Assembly: GCA_020634395.1 (NCBI GenBank)
Contig: JACKBU010000035.1
Span: 1-39,227 of the forward strand
DNA from: Ardenticatenaceae bacterium
Lineage (GTDB): Bacteria > Chloroflexota > Anaerolineae > Promineifilales > Promineifilaceae
Direction: 5' to 3'
DNA length: 39,227 bases
Position 1 is the first letter of the stretch. Every line of letters begins with the position of its first letter. Shown here one piece after another: positions 23,714-32,136 of the stretch. The position numbers were made by a program, and so were the translations under genes. The notes below the pieces were generated by a model. That model was not told the DNA's origin. It saw only the letters and a list, made by a program, of their open reading frames with translations, and made no database searches.

Positions 23714-24134
23714 AGCAAGAGCTAGAGGGGAGCTCGGAAGGATGAGTTTCAAGTTTGAGTCTTTGGATGTTTGGAAGCGAAGTATTGATTTTGCAGATGC
23801 TATGTTTTCTCTCGCGGATGAGATACCGCAAAAGTATCAATTTTCTTTGGGCGAGCAGTTGCGCCGTGCAGCCTTAAGCATCCCCACAAATATTGCTGAG
23901 GGTGGCGGACGAGATAGCGCAAAGGAAAAGCAATACTTTTTTCGCATTGCCAAAGGTTCAGTTTATGAAGTTGTCAGTTTGATGGTGATGATTGGCAAAA
24001 GAGGCTTTCTCGACAGAGATTTGTATCGTAAACACTATCAGGAAGCCAATGAAATCTCTGCCATCCTGACCAGCTTAGCAAAACCCAGTGACTCGACAGA
24101 ATAGATCCTCTCGCTCTTGCTCTAGCTCTAGCTT
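23708..24134. mobile_element. Candidate S23-bearing palindromic element 2
   Basis: The left arm 23708-23728 (AGCTAG/AGCAAG hexamers) is complementary to 24107-24127 at 20 of 21 positions; further AGCTCTAGCTTC units extend the right arm to 24134. The S23 gene copy 2 lies between. The left arm includes the TAG stop of the upstream carbamoyltransferase, and AAGGAG for carbamate kinase follows the right arm. The arm sequence family differs from element 1, yet each element's arms match each other. Confidence 0.55.
23742..24104 (+). CDS. S23-type four-helix-bundle protein (copy 2)
   Basis: 120 residues of the same family as the gene at 22335: FESLDVWKRSIDFADAMFSLADEIP, LGEQLRRAALSIPTNIAEGGGRDS, KQYFFRIAKGSVYEVVSLMVMI. 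Function is unknown; relatives occur in rRNA intervening sequences and scattered in bacterial genomes. The gene is AT-rich compared with its neighbours. A GGAAGG directly precedes the ATG. It splits the ygeW-like and carbamate kinase genes, enclosed by highly complementary arms. Confidence 0.87.
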   Translation: MSFKFESLDVWKRSIDFADAMFSLADEIPQKYQFSLGEQLRRAALSIPTNIAEGGGRDSAKEKQYFFRIAKGSVYEVVSLMVMIGKRGFLDRDLYRKHYQEANEISAILTSLAKPSDSTE

Positions 24135-24151
24135 CTTAAGGAGATCCCACT

Positions 24152-25105
24152 ATGAGCAATAAACTGGCTGTGGTTGCTGTCGGCGGCAACTCATTAATCA
24201 CCGACAAAAATCATCCCGACGTGCCGCATCAATGGGATGCGGTGCGCGAAACATGCCGTCACCTGGCGGATATGGTGCAAGATGGCTGGACGCTGGTCGT
24301 CACGCACGGCAATGGGCCGCAGGTTGGCTATATTCTACGGCGCAACGAGTTGGCGGCGCACGAAGTGCATCCCACGCCATTGGACGTTATTGGCGCGGAT
24401 ACACAAGGGTCCATTGGCTACATGCTGCAGCAGGCGCTGCGTAACGAGCTAAACAGCCGGGGCATTGATAAACCGGTTGTTTCCGTGATCACGCAAGTTT
24501 TAGTTGATCGTGAAGACGCCGGATTCAAAAATCCGACGAAGCCGATTGGCAGCTTTATGGAAGAAGAGGACGCCCGTAAATTTGAAGCGGAAGGCTGGCA
24601 GGTGGTTGAAGACGCCGGCCGTGGCTGGCGGCGCGTGGTCGCTTCGCCGATTCCGCTGGAGGTGGTGGAGCAGGATGCCATCCAGACGTTGACCAACGCC
24701 GGGAACATTGTTATTGCTGTGGGCGGCGGTGGCATTCCGGTGGTGCAGAATCCGAAGGGTGAGCTGCGCGAATTGAGCGGGGTCTATGCCGTGATTGACA
24801 AAGACCGCGCCAGCGCTTTGTTGGCGCAGCAGATCCAGGCGGACTTGCTGTTGATTAGCACGGCCGTTGAAAAAGTCGCCCTCAACTTTGGCAAACCCGA
24901 CGAGCAATGGCTGGACCACATGACCCTGGCCGAAGCCAAACAATACCTGACCGAAGGCAAACACTTCGCCAAAGGCAGCATGGCCCCGAAAATCGAAGCT
25001 GTTGTCAACTTCCTGGAAGCCGGCGGCAAGCAAGCCCTCATCACCGACCCTGCCAACATTGCCCGCGCTCTGCGCGGCGAAACCGGCACATTTATTGAGC
25101 CTTAG
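24152..25105 (+). CDS. arcC: Carbamate kinase
   Basis: Transfers phosphate between carbamoyl phosphate/ADP and carbamate/ATP; in catabolic operons it makes ATP. 317 residues, normal for the family. Motifs: AVGGNSLI at the start, VVTHGNGPQVGYILRRNE, LTNAGNIVIAVGGGGIPVV, YAVIDKDRASALLAQQI and FAKGSMAPKIEAVVNFLEAGGKQALIT at the end. No arginine deiminase is nearby; the two carbamoyltransferases upstream are the probable source of carbamoyl phosphate. AAGGAG lies 8 bases before the ATG. The TAG stop begins a palindromic array. Confidence 0.95.
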   Translation: MSNKLAVVAVGGNSLITDKNHPDVPHQWDAVRETCRHLADMVQDGWTLVVTHGNGPQVGYILRRNELAAHEVHPTPLDVIGADTQGSIGYMLQQALRNELNSRGIDKPVVSVITQVLVDREDAGFKNPTKPIGSFMEEEDARKFEAEGWQVVEDAGRGWRRVVASPIPLEVVEQDAIQTLTNAGNIVIAVGGGGIPVVQNPKGELRELSGVYAVIDKDRASALLAQQIQADLLLISTAVEKVALNFGKPDEQWLDHMTLAEAKQYLTEGKHFAKGSMAPKIEAVVNFLEAGGKQALITDPANIARALRGETGTFIEP

Positions 25106-25170
25106 TCTGGTAGTCGAGTAGTCTGGCAGTCGGACTACAAGACTACTCGACTACTTGACTAACCGACTAA
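25103..25170. repeat. GTAGTCNN-type palindromic array without an ORF
   Basis: GTAGTCGAGTAGTCT (25110-25124) is perfectly complementary to 25140-25154, 15 of 15 bases, with further TTAGTC/GACTAA pairs outside. It begins with the TAG stop of carbamate kinase and ends six bases before the next ATG. It is the empty counterpart of element 1. Confidence 0.8.
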
Positions 25171-25175
25171 AAACT

Positions 25176-26438
25176 ATGGACCATATCAAACACCTCAAAT
25201 GTCTCATCTGCGGCAAGGAATATGCGCCGGATGAAGTTGATTATGTGTGCCCCGATCATGGCAACGAGGGCATTCTGGATGTGCGCTACGATTATGAACT
25301 AATCGGCTCGCGCATTAGCCGGGAGAGCCTGGCCCAGAATCCGGACATGACCGTGTGGCGTTACAAACCTTTGCTGCCGGTGGAACCGGATGCCCCCGTG
25401 CCACCGCTAACCATTGGCGGCACGCCGCTGTATAAAGCCGACCGGCTGGCGGCGGAATTGGGGCTAAAGCATGTGTGGGTGAAGGATGACGGCCGTCTCC
25501 CCACCGCCTCCTTCAAAGACCGCGCCTCCGTCATGGCTGTGGTCAAAGCGCAGGAAAAGGGCGCGGCGATCATCACCACCGCCAGCACGGGCAACGCGGC
25601 CGCCGCCCTCAGCGGTATTTGCGCCAGCGTGAAGCAGCCCAACGTCATCTTCGTGCCGGAGAAAGCGCCCCAGGCCAAAATTGCCCAACTGCTGGTCTTT
25701 GGCTCCACGGTGATGCTGGTGAAGGGCACCTACGACGACGCCTTTGAACTGTGCCTGCAAGCGGCCGACGAGTATGGTTGGTACAACCGCAACACGGCCT
25801 TTAATCCGTACATGACGGAGGGGAAGAAAACGGCCGTCTACGAAATCTGCGAACAGCTCCACTGGGATGCCCCCGACGCCATCTTCGTCAGCGTCGGCGA
25901 TGGCTGTATCATCGGCGGGCTGCACAAAGGGCTGAAGGATTTGCTTGCCCTCGGCTGGATTGACCACATGCCGCGCATCTATGGCGTGCAGGCTGAAGGC
26001 AGCGCCTTTATGTACGAAGCGTGGCGCGACGGCGAAGACGTGCTGACCAAAGCGCCGGTCTCCGGCGTCACCGTGGCCGACAGCATCAGCGCCGGACTGC
26101 CCCGCGACCGCATTAAGGCAATGGCGGCCGTCACCGAAACCAACGGCGCTTACGTCTGCGTCACCGACGACGAGATTCTGGCCTCTATTCCCGCTCTGGC
26201 CCGCGCCACCGGCGTTTTTGCCGAACCGGCCGGGGCCGCTGCCCACGCCGGGCTGGTCAAAGCCGTAGAACTTGGTCTGGTCTCCGCCGACGACCGCATT
26301 GTGGTGCTCAACACCGGCAACGGCCTGAAAGATGTGGCCGGCGCGATGAAATCAGTGGAAATGGTGGGCACAAAAGCCAACCGCGTGGAACCAAATTTGG
26401 ATGACTTGAAACGAGTCATGAAAGGAATTGGAGATTAG
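25176..26438 (+). CDS. Threonine synthase-like PLP enzyme with zinc-ribbon start
   Basis: 420 residues, fold-type II PLP enzyme. The N-terminus has Cys9-x-x-Cys12 and Cys25, a rubredoxin-like knuckle frequent in archaeal-type threonine synthases. LPTASFKDRASVMAV holds the PLP lysine, Lys114; TASTGNAAAALSG and NTGNGLKDVAG are substrate and phosphate loops. In this catabolic operon the reaction may instead be a beta/gamma elimination on an amino acid; threonine biosynthesis genes are not adjacent. ATG 25176 is the first start outside the repeat array; no clear ribosome site is present because the array occupies the upstream DNA. Confidence 0.8.
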   Translation: MDHIKHLKCLICGKEYAPDEVDYVCPDHGNEGILDVRYDYELIGSRISRESLAQNPDMTVWRYKPLLPVEPDAPVPPLTIGGTPLYKADRLAAELGLKHVWVKDDGRLPTASFKDRASVMAVVKAQEKGAAIITTASTGNAAAALSGICASVKQPNVIFVPEKAPQAKIAQLLVFGSTVMLVKGTYDDAFELCLQAADEYGWYNRNTAFNPYMTEGKKTAVYEICEQLHWDAPDAIFVSVGDGCIIGGLHKGLKDLLALGWIDHMPRIYGVQAEGSAFMYEAWRDGEDVLTKAPVSGVTVADSISAGLPRDRIKAMAAVTETNGAYVCVTDDEILASIPALARATGVFAEPAGAAAHAGLVKAVELGLVSADDRIVVLNTGNGLKDVAGAMKSVEMVGTKANRVEPNLDDLKRVMKGIGD

Positions 26439-26487
26439 AAATTAGAGACTGGAGATTTGCCTCAATCTCTCATCTCCGGTCTCATCC
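26430..26487. repeat. GGAGATT/AGAGACT-type palindromic array
   Basis: GAGACTGGAGAT (26445-26456) pairs with ATCTCCGGTCTC (26472-26483), 11 Watson-Crick and one G-T pair. The TAG stop of the threonine synthase-like gene is in its first heptamer units (GGAGATTAG). Confidence 0.7.
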
Positions 26488-26499
26488 AAAGGAAAAACC

Positions 26500-27999
26500 A
26501 TGAGCGACTTAATTGATTTAACCATTCACGATGAAGCCAAGCTGGAACGTGCCATCGAGCGCGCCCGCGAGCAAAACATAATCATCCCCACCTTCAAGCA
26601 GATGATTAACCCCGATCTCATCCCTGACGCTATCAAAGCGAGGCTGGAATCAGTGGGGCTGTGGGATTTGAACCCACTGAACCTGTTCCGCATCAACTGG
26701 CACAACGAACCGGCGGCCAGCGGCGGCAAATACGGCCGTGTCAATTACCTGGTGCTGCCTAAAGAGTTAACCGGCGTAGATGCCAAAATCGTTGTTTTGC
26801 TGGGCAAATGGTTCCCCACCGGCGCCCACAAAGTGGGTGCGGCCTTTGGCTGCCTGGTGCCGCGTCTCGTCACCGGCCAATTCGACCCGACCACGCAAAA
26901 AGCAGTCTGGCCCAGCACCGGCAACTACTGCCGGGGCGGCGCGTATGACTCCAACCTGCTGGCCTGCGAATCCATCGCCATTTTGCCGGAAGGTATGAGT
27001 AAAGAACGGTTTGACTGGCTGGCAAAAGTGGCCGGCGAAACGATCAAGACCCCCGGTTCGGAGAGCAACGTCAAGGAAATCTTCGACAAATGCTGGGAAC
27101 TGCGCGAATCGGGCGAAGATCTGGTCATCTTCAACCAGTTTGAGGAGTTCGGCAACTATCTGTGGCACTACGAAGTGACCGGCCGCGCCATGATGGAAGT
27201 CTTGGGCGAGGTGATGGGCGACGGCGACCGCTTCCGGGCGACCGTTTCTAACACCGGCTCCGGCGGCACCATTGCCTGCGGCGATTACATGAAAGAGCAG
27301 TTCCCCGGCAGCAAGATTGTGGCCAGCGAAGCGCTGCAGTGCCCGACGCTGCTGAACAATGGCTTTGGCGCGCACCGCATCGAGGGTATCGGCGACAAGC
27401 ATGTGCCCTGGATTCACAACGTCAAAAACACCGACATCGTCACGGCGATTGACGACAATGCGCCGATGGGCCTCATTCGCCTCTTCAACGAAGCGGTGGG
27501 TCAGGAATATCTGGCGCAGATGGGCGTGGATGCTGACCTGGTAGAGCGGTTACCCGAACTGGGTATCTCCAGCGTGGCCAACGTCCTGGCGGCCATCAAG
27601 ACGGCCAAATATTACGAGATGGACGGCAACGACGTGATCATCACTGTGGCCACGGATTCGATGGAGATGTACCAGAGCCGTCTGGTGGAACTGACCGAAG
27701 AGCTGGGCCAGTTCAGCGACCTGGATGCTTCCGGCGTGTTCCATCAATATCTGCTGGGCGAATCGACCGACAATATGCAGGAATTGACCTACGTGGATCG
27801 CAAGCGGGTGCACAACCTGAAGTACTTCACCTGGGTGGAGCAGCAGGGCAAGACCTACGAAGAAATTCTGGCGCAGTGGTCTGATCCTGACTATTGGACG
27901 AGCATTCACGGGCACGTGGATGAGCTGGATGCGCTGATTGATGCGTTTAACGAACGGGTGGGCCTGCTGCCGGAGATGTTGGCGGCGGAAGCGGCGTAA
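26500..27999 (+). CDS. PLP-dependent lyase, cysteine synthase-like (fold-type II)
   Basis: 499 residues, longer than cysteine synthases. KWFPTGAHKVGAAFG places the PLP lysine at Lys111; STGNYCRGGAYDSN is the substrate loop and SNTGSGGTIACGDYMKEQFPG the phosphate loop. A C-terminal extension (about 400-495; YVDRKRVHNLKYFTWVEQQGKTYEEILAQW) is unlike cysteine synthase. Similar proteins are often found beside YgeW-type carbamoyltransferases, where a diamino acid lyase is expected; the substrate here is not known. It is the last gene of the operon, followed by a strong terminator. AAGGA precedes the ATG. Confidence 0.8.
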   Translation: MSDLIDLTIHDEAKLERAIERAREQNIIIPTFKQMINPDLIPDAIKARLESVGLWDLNPLNLFRINWHNEPAASGGKYGRVNYLVLPKELTGVDAKIVVLLGKWFPTGAHKVGAAFGCLVPRLVTGQFDPTTQKAVWPSTGNYCRGGAYDSNLLACESIAILPEGMSKERFDWLAKVAGETIKTPGSESNVKEIFDKCWELRESGEDLVIFNQFEEFGNYLWHYEVTGRAMMEVLGEVMGDGDRFRATVSNTGSGGTIACGDYMKEQFPGSKIVASEALQCPTLLNNGFGAHRIEGIGDKHVPWIHNVKNTDIVTAIDDNAPMGLIRLFNEAVGQEYLAQMGVDADLVERLPELGISSVANVLAAIKTAKYYEMDGNDVIITVATDSMEMYQSRLVELTEELGQFSDLDASGVFHQYLLGESTDNMQELTYVDRKRVHNLKYFTWVEQQGKTYEEILAQWSDPDYWTSIHGHVDELDALIDAFNERVGLLPEMLAAEAA

Positions 28000-28047
28000 C
28001 GGCCGTTTTCTATCCCTTCTTTCGTTTTCCCTTTCCCCTGAACCAAA

Positions 28048-28086
28048 AAAACGGCGCTCCTACCTTCGGGCTAGGAGCGCCGTTTT
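28048..28086. terminator. Bidirectional intrinsic terminator
   Basis: A perfect 15-bp stem (28048-28062 with 28072-28086, AAAACGGCGCTCCTA) with the loop CCTTCGGGC and A/T runs at both ends. It serves the PLP operon and the convergent cytochrome gene. Confidence 0.95.
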
Positions 28087-28111
28087 AATTTGTTAAATAC
28101 TTCGTCTCTGG

Positions 28112-29404
28112 CTACTTGAGAATTGCCGGTAAATAGTCATCCCACAGATTGAACGTGTGGAGGCCGTGCGGTCCGGCCTCTGTGGGCTGCGTGGCGTGGC
28201 AGACGGTGCAGCGCTGCAGCGTGCCAGAATGCCCCTGCAAGGCAATAAACTTAATGTTGTCACGGGGTTCGGCACTGGGGGCAATGGCGTGCGGGCTGTC
28301 GTGGCAGGCAGCGCAGTAGAGGCCGCCGTGGTCTTTCGACATGCGGTAAAGCGCCTGGTCCTGATCATGCAGCCCATCGTTGTGGCAGGTATCGCAGCGC
28401 GGTTCTTTCAGCCACGGTGTGTTGTTTTGTGATACCTGCTCCATGCCGCCGTGGCAATCCTGGCATTCCATGCCTGCCTGCCACATCGTGTCGCGCAGGC
28501 AGCGAGTGTCCGGTCCGGGATGGCAGTTGTAGCAGCCTTCGATGGTGTCCGGCACTATTTCTTTGTGCTTTTCGTGCATGGCGTTGGATAGGCTGGGGAT
28601 GCCGGCCACGCCCGGCGCGCCCAGCGCGTTGGAGGAATGGCACTCCGCGCATAGGACCGGCCGGCGGTCCATCAGCGGCGTTTCGTGGCCGGGCGGGTAA
28701 TCGTCCTGGTTTTCTTCATCGTGCAGAGTGAGGATGTTGGTTTCTACGCGGCCGGTATTAATGTGCTCTACCCCGCCATCGTAGTGGCAGTTATCGCAGT
28801 GCATTTCGGTCGATACCGGCGCGACGACGGTGGAGCGAGCCAGTTCCAGGCCGCTGCCGGCATCCGAAACAACCACTTCCGCCAGTTGGTAGGGTTCTCG
28901 GCTGGTGGGGTTGCTGTCGGAAAATTCGGTGAGGGGAATGCCTTCAGCGACAAAGTGATCGTCGTGCAGGTCCATAGACCCGGCCAGCCCTTTGCCGGCC
29001 AGCCCCACGTTGGGCGGCAGGTCTACGCCAAATAGATCTTGATCGTAATCCCAAAAGTTGGACTTGCCGACGGAGTAGGTATTATCAGGAAACGAGTATG
29101 TAACGTTGATGCCGCTGGTGATAATTTGCGGCGGATCGCCTACTTTGACCACCTGTGCCCACAGGGTGTTGAAGGGCGGCAGGACGGCCAGGTCTTGAAA
29201 GTCGCGGTTGTAACAATGCATGCCCAGGTCGTTCCAACTGAGGACGATGTAGCTATCGGCGGTTGGCTGGCTTTCGGCCAGGGGTTCGGGCGGCGCGGCC
29301 TCTAGCTGCCGGGGCGAGGGGAGGGTGATGAGGATGATAACGGCCGTTAACGACGCCACCAACAAACCACCCAGCACAAGTTGTTTGTTTCTTCTGGATA
29401 CCAC
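28112..29404 (-). CDS. Heptaheme c-type cytochrome
   Basis: 430 residues. Residues about 8-28 are a signal anchor (LVLGGLLVASLTAVIILITL), so it is exported. Seven CxxCH heme motifs can be counted: CDNCH, CAECH, CYNCH, CQDCH, CDTCH, CAACH and CTVCH. The first 200 residues have none and look like a separate beta-rich domain (SWNDLGMHCYNRDFQDLAVLPPFNTLWAQVV). A role in periplasmic or outer electron transfer is likely; donor and acceptor are unknown. The start is GTG 29404 after GGAGG. It follows three minus-strand genes of the pilin-like group. Confidence 0.9.
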   Translation of the reverse strand: MVSRRNKQLVLGGLLVASLTAVIILITLPSPRQLEAAPPEPLAESQPTADSYIVLSWNDLGMHCYNRDFQDLAVLPPFNTLWAQVVKVGDPPQIITSGINVTYSFPDNTYSVGKSNFWDYDQDLFGVDLPPNVGLAGKGLAGSMDLHDDHFVAEGIPLTEFSDSNPTSREPYQLAEVVVSDAGSGLELARSTVVAPVSTEMHCDNCHYDGGVEHINTGRVETNILTLHDEENQDDYPPGHETPLMDRRPVLCAECHSSNALGAPGVAGIPSLSNAMHEKHKEIVPDTIEGCYNCHPGPDTRCLRDTMWQAGMECQDCHGGMEQVSQNNTPWLKEPRCDTCHNDGLHDQDQALYRMSKDHGGLYCAACHDSPHAIAPSAEPRDNIKFIALQGHSGTLQRCTVCHATQPTEAGPHGLHTFNLWDDYLPAILK

Positions 29405-29492
29405 TTTCCCTCCTTTTCCGAGTTAAAAATACTCCTACTTATTTGTCGCTAATGGAAGAAAATAGTAACGGCCAGTATCCGTATTCAGTGCT

Positions 29493-29568
29493 CCGTGACC
29501 CGTAACGCGCCGGCTTATTCTGCTTCTGAAAAATCCTCGCATGACGGTAGACTGGGTTTGGGTCACGG
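29493..29568. repeat. Inverted repeat CCGTGACCC / GGGTCACGG
   Basis: CCGTGACCC (29493-29501) and GGGTCACGG (29560-29568) are perfect complements, 58 bases apart, between the cytochrome gene and the gene ending at 29587. Loosely similar to the other gene-end arrays but with less clear periodicity. Confidence 0.45.
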
Positions 29569-29586
29569 GCCAGGACGGTCAGGCAA

Positions 29587-30027
29587 CTAATTCCAGGCTT
29601 CGGGGAGAGCTTCGTAGCGAAGGGCGCCTACCTGCGTGACGCCATCGGTTTGCACGGTGATGACGTATCCCTGGCCAACGCCTTCGCTGGCGACGATGAG
29701 GTATTGGTCGCCGGTGGGCACGTTGCTGAGGTTGAAGCTGCCATCGGGCTGGGTGCTGGCCTGGGTTTCCGGCGCAGAAGCCAGGGTAATGGTTGCTCCG
29801 GCGATGGGTTGTCCCTGGATGTTGATAATTGTGCCTTGCACGACGCCGTTGGTCCCGGCCAGCAAATTGAGCAGGTTGCCGGTTTTGAAAGCGTAGAGGT
29901 TGAGAACCAGGCCCAGAATGAAGATGGTTAGAATGCCGCCGCGGATGAGCAGGCGGCGCCAGTTTCGCCTTTCTGGTGGACGGCCGTCTGGCGTGTATTG
30001 TACTTTTGGGCTGTTTACGTATGACAT
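29587..30027 (-). CDS. Membrane protein with carboxypeptidase regulatory-like domain
   Basis: 146 residues. A cytoplasmic start (about 1-27) leads to one membrane helix (LLIRGGILTIFILGLVLNLYAF) and an outer beta-sandwich: GVVQGTIINIQGQPIAGATITLASAPETQASTQPDGSFNLSNVPTGDQYLIVAS, the CarboxypepD_reg pattern used as a binding or scaffold module. No enzymatic part is present. GGAGAG precedes the ATG at 30027. It follows the pilin-like gene after 11 bases, so they are co-transcribed. Confidence 0.8.
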   Translation of the reverse strand: MSYVNSPKVQYTPDGRPPERRNWRRLLIRGGILTIFILGLVLNLYAFKTGNLLNLLAGTNGVVQGTIINIQGQPIAGATITLASAPETQASTQPDGSFNLSNVPTGDQYLIVASEGVGQGYVITVQTDGVTQVGALRYEALPEAWN

Positions 30028-30038
30028 GGTCTGCTCTC

Positions 30039-30770
30039 CTAGGGCATGGTGATCTGCACGTTGTCGAAGCAGGCTTCGGTGCCGCCCCAGGTGCGCAGCC
30101 CGATACGGCCGTCCTCGAAAAACGGCACTGGGTGGGCGGCATCGTCAACGGCCGTGGCCACTACCTGACCATCTACCGCAGCCGTATATTCATTGCCGCG
30201 CACTGAAATCACCACGTGCCGCTTCACGCCAAACCATTGGTAACCGGCTGGCGCCGGCTGCCACGGCCGAAAAGGGGACATCTCCTGCCCGTTGATCCAT
30301 TTGCGAAAAATGAAGGCTCCCGGCGCGCCAAAACCTTTGTCGTACTGAAAAGTATAGCCGTTGACGTTGCTCTCAATGGCGCGAAAGTAAACGCCGTACC
30401 CATCCCCCTTTTTGAGGGTTGCGTCGAGGGAAATCGTATAATTGGAGCCCTCACTGTCGATGGCGTAGGCGCGATGCTCCGGTCCCGGACCGGCGCACAG
30501 TTCGCCGTCTTCAATGCGCCAGTTTGGGCCGCGGTCAAGCTCCCAGCCTTCGATGCCGTCGGAGAAATCATCCCAGAAGACGACGCCACTGCCAGGGCAA
30601 ACGGCCGTTTGCAAGCCCACCCCATTGGCGACACGACAAAAGACCCCCTCTAGGTCCACGCCCATGATGCGCAAAATGCCAATCACGAACAAGGCCACCA
30701 TGCCCACCAGAAGAGCTACTTCAACGGCCGATTGGCCGCGCTGTTTATGTGTGCTGCTACGATTTTTCAT
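30039..30770 (-). CDS. Flp/TadE-type pilin-like protein with lectin-like domain
   Basis: 243 residues. The N-terminus KQRGQSAVEVALLVGMVALFVIGILRIMG has the prepilin layout: basic start, Gly before Gln, Glu at position 5 after the cut and one hydrophobic helix. After about residue 65, FWDDFSDGIEGWELDRGPNWRIEDGELCAG to DGRIGLRTWGGTEACFDNVQI resembles concanavalin-like (LamG/DUF1080-type) domains that bind glycans. Flp pilins are much shorter, so this is a minor pilin or adhesin-like fusion. ATG 30770 is used; the longer frame upstream overlaps the CpaE-like gene. The prepilin peptidase is not in the window. Confidence 0.75.
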   Translation of the reverse strand: MKNRSSTHKQRGQSAVEVALLVGMVALFVIGILRIMGVDLEGVFCRVANGVGLQTAVCPGSGVVFWDDFSDGIEGWELDRGPNWRIEDGELCAGPGPEHRAYAIDSEGSNYTISLDATLKKGDGYGVYFRAIESNVNGYTFQYDKGFGAPGAFIFRKWINGQEMSPFRPWQPAPAGYQWFGVKRHVVISVRGNEYTAAVDGQVVATAVDDAAHPVPFFEDGRIGLRTWGGTEACFDNVQITMP

Positions 30771-30846
30771 TACTGATCCATTTTCTACATGATTCTGCCA
30801 GGCTTTTCTACCGGACCATACCACGCCCCGATCCTGACGGTTGCGG

Positions 30847-32136
30847 CTAAAACGACCAAAATGACGGGCGCGAACGCTCCTTTGTCTTTTGCGCAGGTAA
30901 GGACTGAGCATCGAGCCGTTCGTGCACCCGTGTCCAGGTTTCGCTTGGCTGCTGGGGCTTCTTGCTCTGGTGGCCCGGCTTGCTAAGCCGAAATGCAAAG
31001 TCCTCAATCAAAGCAGACACAGGATCAGCGGGGTTACTGATTAACAAGGGCGTACCGCGGTTAATCGCATACACAAACTGCCGGGGGGCGAAGGGCAGTA
31101 CTAGAGAAATGGGGTGCTTCAACACCTCTTCGATCTTTTTGCTAGCCAGCCCGCCATCTTCAAAAGTCCAGTTCAACACCAGTTTTACCTTATCTTCTTC
31201 GTAACCCAGTTTGCGATAGGTGTCCAGGGTAATGGCGGCGGCGCGAATGGAAGCCAGGTCAGGCGACACAACCAGGACGATTTGGTCGGCGTAATCGAGC
31301 ATGTGGAGCGTCATATCGTCAAAACGATGGGGCAGGTCGGCCACGATATAGTCGAACTTGGTGCGCAAATGTGAGATGGCAAGCGTGATGACCTCGTTGT
31401 CCAGCTTTTCGGCATTGGCCGGATTTGAAGGGCCGAGGATGTAAGCCAGCCCGCTGTCATGCTGGCCGATGATGCTTTTGATGGCTTCCAGGTCAAGCTC
31501 TATGCTGCTGTAACGCGACAGGTCGGCCCACGTTCTTTTGGGGGTGCGGTTGAGCATGAGGGCCACCTGACCGGCCGTAAAGACCATGTCCAGCAGCAAG
31601 GTGGATTTTTGCCACAATCCGCGCAGGGCCAGAGAAAGGTTGACGGCCAGGCTGGAACACCCCGTGCCCCCGCGCAGGCTGTGCACGACGATGAGCCGCG
31701 CCGGTTCGCTGATTTCTAGCTGACCGGCTTTGGCTAGTTTAAGGGCATCGGCACGGCGCAGGAGGGCTGTGAGGCGCACGGCCAACTCGGCCGTTTCAAA
31801 GGGTTTGGGCAGGTAGTCATCAGCGCCCGCTTCAAAGGCGCCGAGTTTGTCTTCGAGTTCGGATTGGCTGGTAAGGACGAGAATGGGTAAATGGACGAAT
31901 TCGGGGTCGCGGCGCAGACGGCGGGTGAATTCAAAACCATCCATTTCGGGCATCATTTTGTCGGTGACGACGATGTCTGGGTGGTGGATGCGGACTTGCT
32001 GCAGGGCGTCATTGCCGTCCACGGCCGTTACCACCTCATAGCCCTCTTTGTCCAGGGCAATTTCCAGAATTTTGCGAATAATGCGGTCGTCATCGACCAC
32101 TAATACTTTGTAGGGTTTTGTCGTTAGTTCGGTCAT
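30847..32136 (-). CDS. Receiver-CpaE/TadZ-like ATPase fusion
   Basis: 429 residues. Residues 8-128 are an intact receiver: VVDDD, phospho-acceptor Asp59 (VVTDKMMPEMDG) and Lys111 in KPF. Residues about 148-380 are a MinD/CpaE-type domain with LIVVHSLRGGTGCSSLAVNLSLAL. The deviant Walker A has Cys160 where Lys is usual, an alteration seen also in other TadZ-like proteins, so ATP turnover is doubtful. TadZ/CpaE places the Tad pilus machine at a pole; the pilin-like gene downstream supports this. The basic C-terminal tail is likely disordered. The divergent Hpt protein could supply its phosphate. Confidence 0.85.
   Translation of the reverse strand: MTELTTKPYKVLVVDDDRIIRKILEIALDKEGYEVVTAVDGNDALQQVRIHHPDIVVTDKMMPEMDGFEFTRRLRRDPEFVHLPILVLTSQSELEDKLGAFEAGADDYLPKPFETAELAVRLTALLRRADALKLAKAGQLEISEPARLIVVHSLRGGTGCSSLAVNLSLALRGLWQKSTLLLDMVFTAGQVALMLNRTPKRTWADLSRYSSIELDLEAIKSIIGQHDSGLAYILGPSNPANAEKLDNEVITLAISHLRTKFDYIVADLPHRFDDMTLHMLDYADQIVLVVSPDLASIRAAAITLDTYRKLGYEEDKVKLVLNWTFEDGGLASKKIEEVLKHPISLVLPFAPRQFVYAINRGTPLLISNPADPVSALIEDFAFRLSKPGHQSKKPQQPSETWTRVHERLDAQSLPAQKTKERSRPSFWSF

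Noticed and set aside
22772..23752. Minus-strand ORF of 326 codons opposite the ygeW-like gene
   Set aside because: His/Gln/Arg-rich shadow frame without a ribosome site or domain.
30847..31007. Long start of the pilin-like gene inside the CpaE-like gene
   Set aside because: The prepilin start at 30770 gives the correct basic-Gly-Gln-Glu layout; the extension is a shadow of the neighbouring gene.
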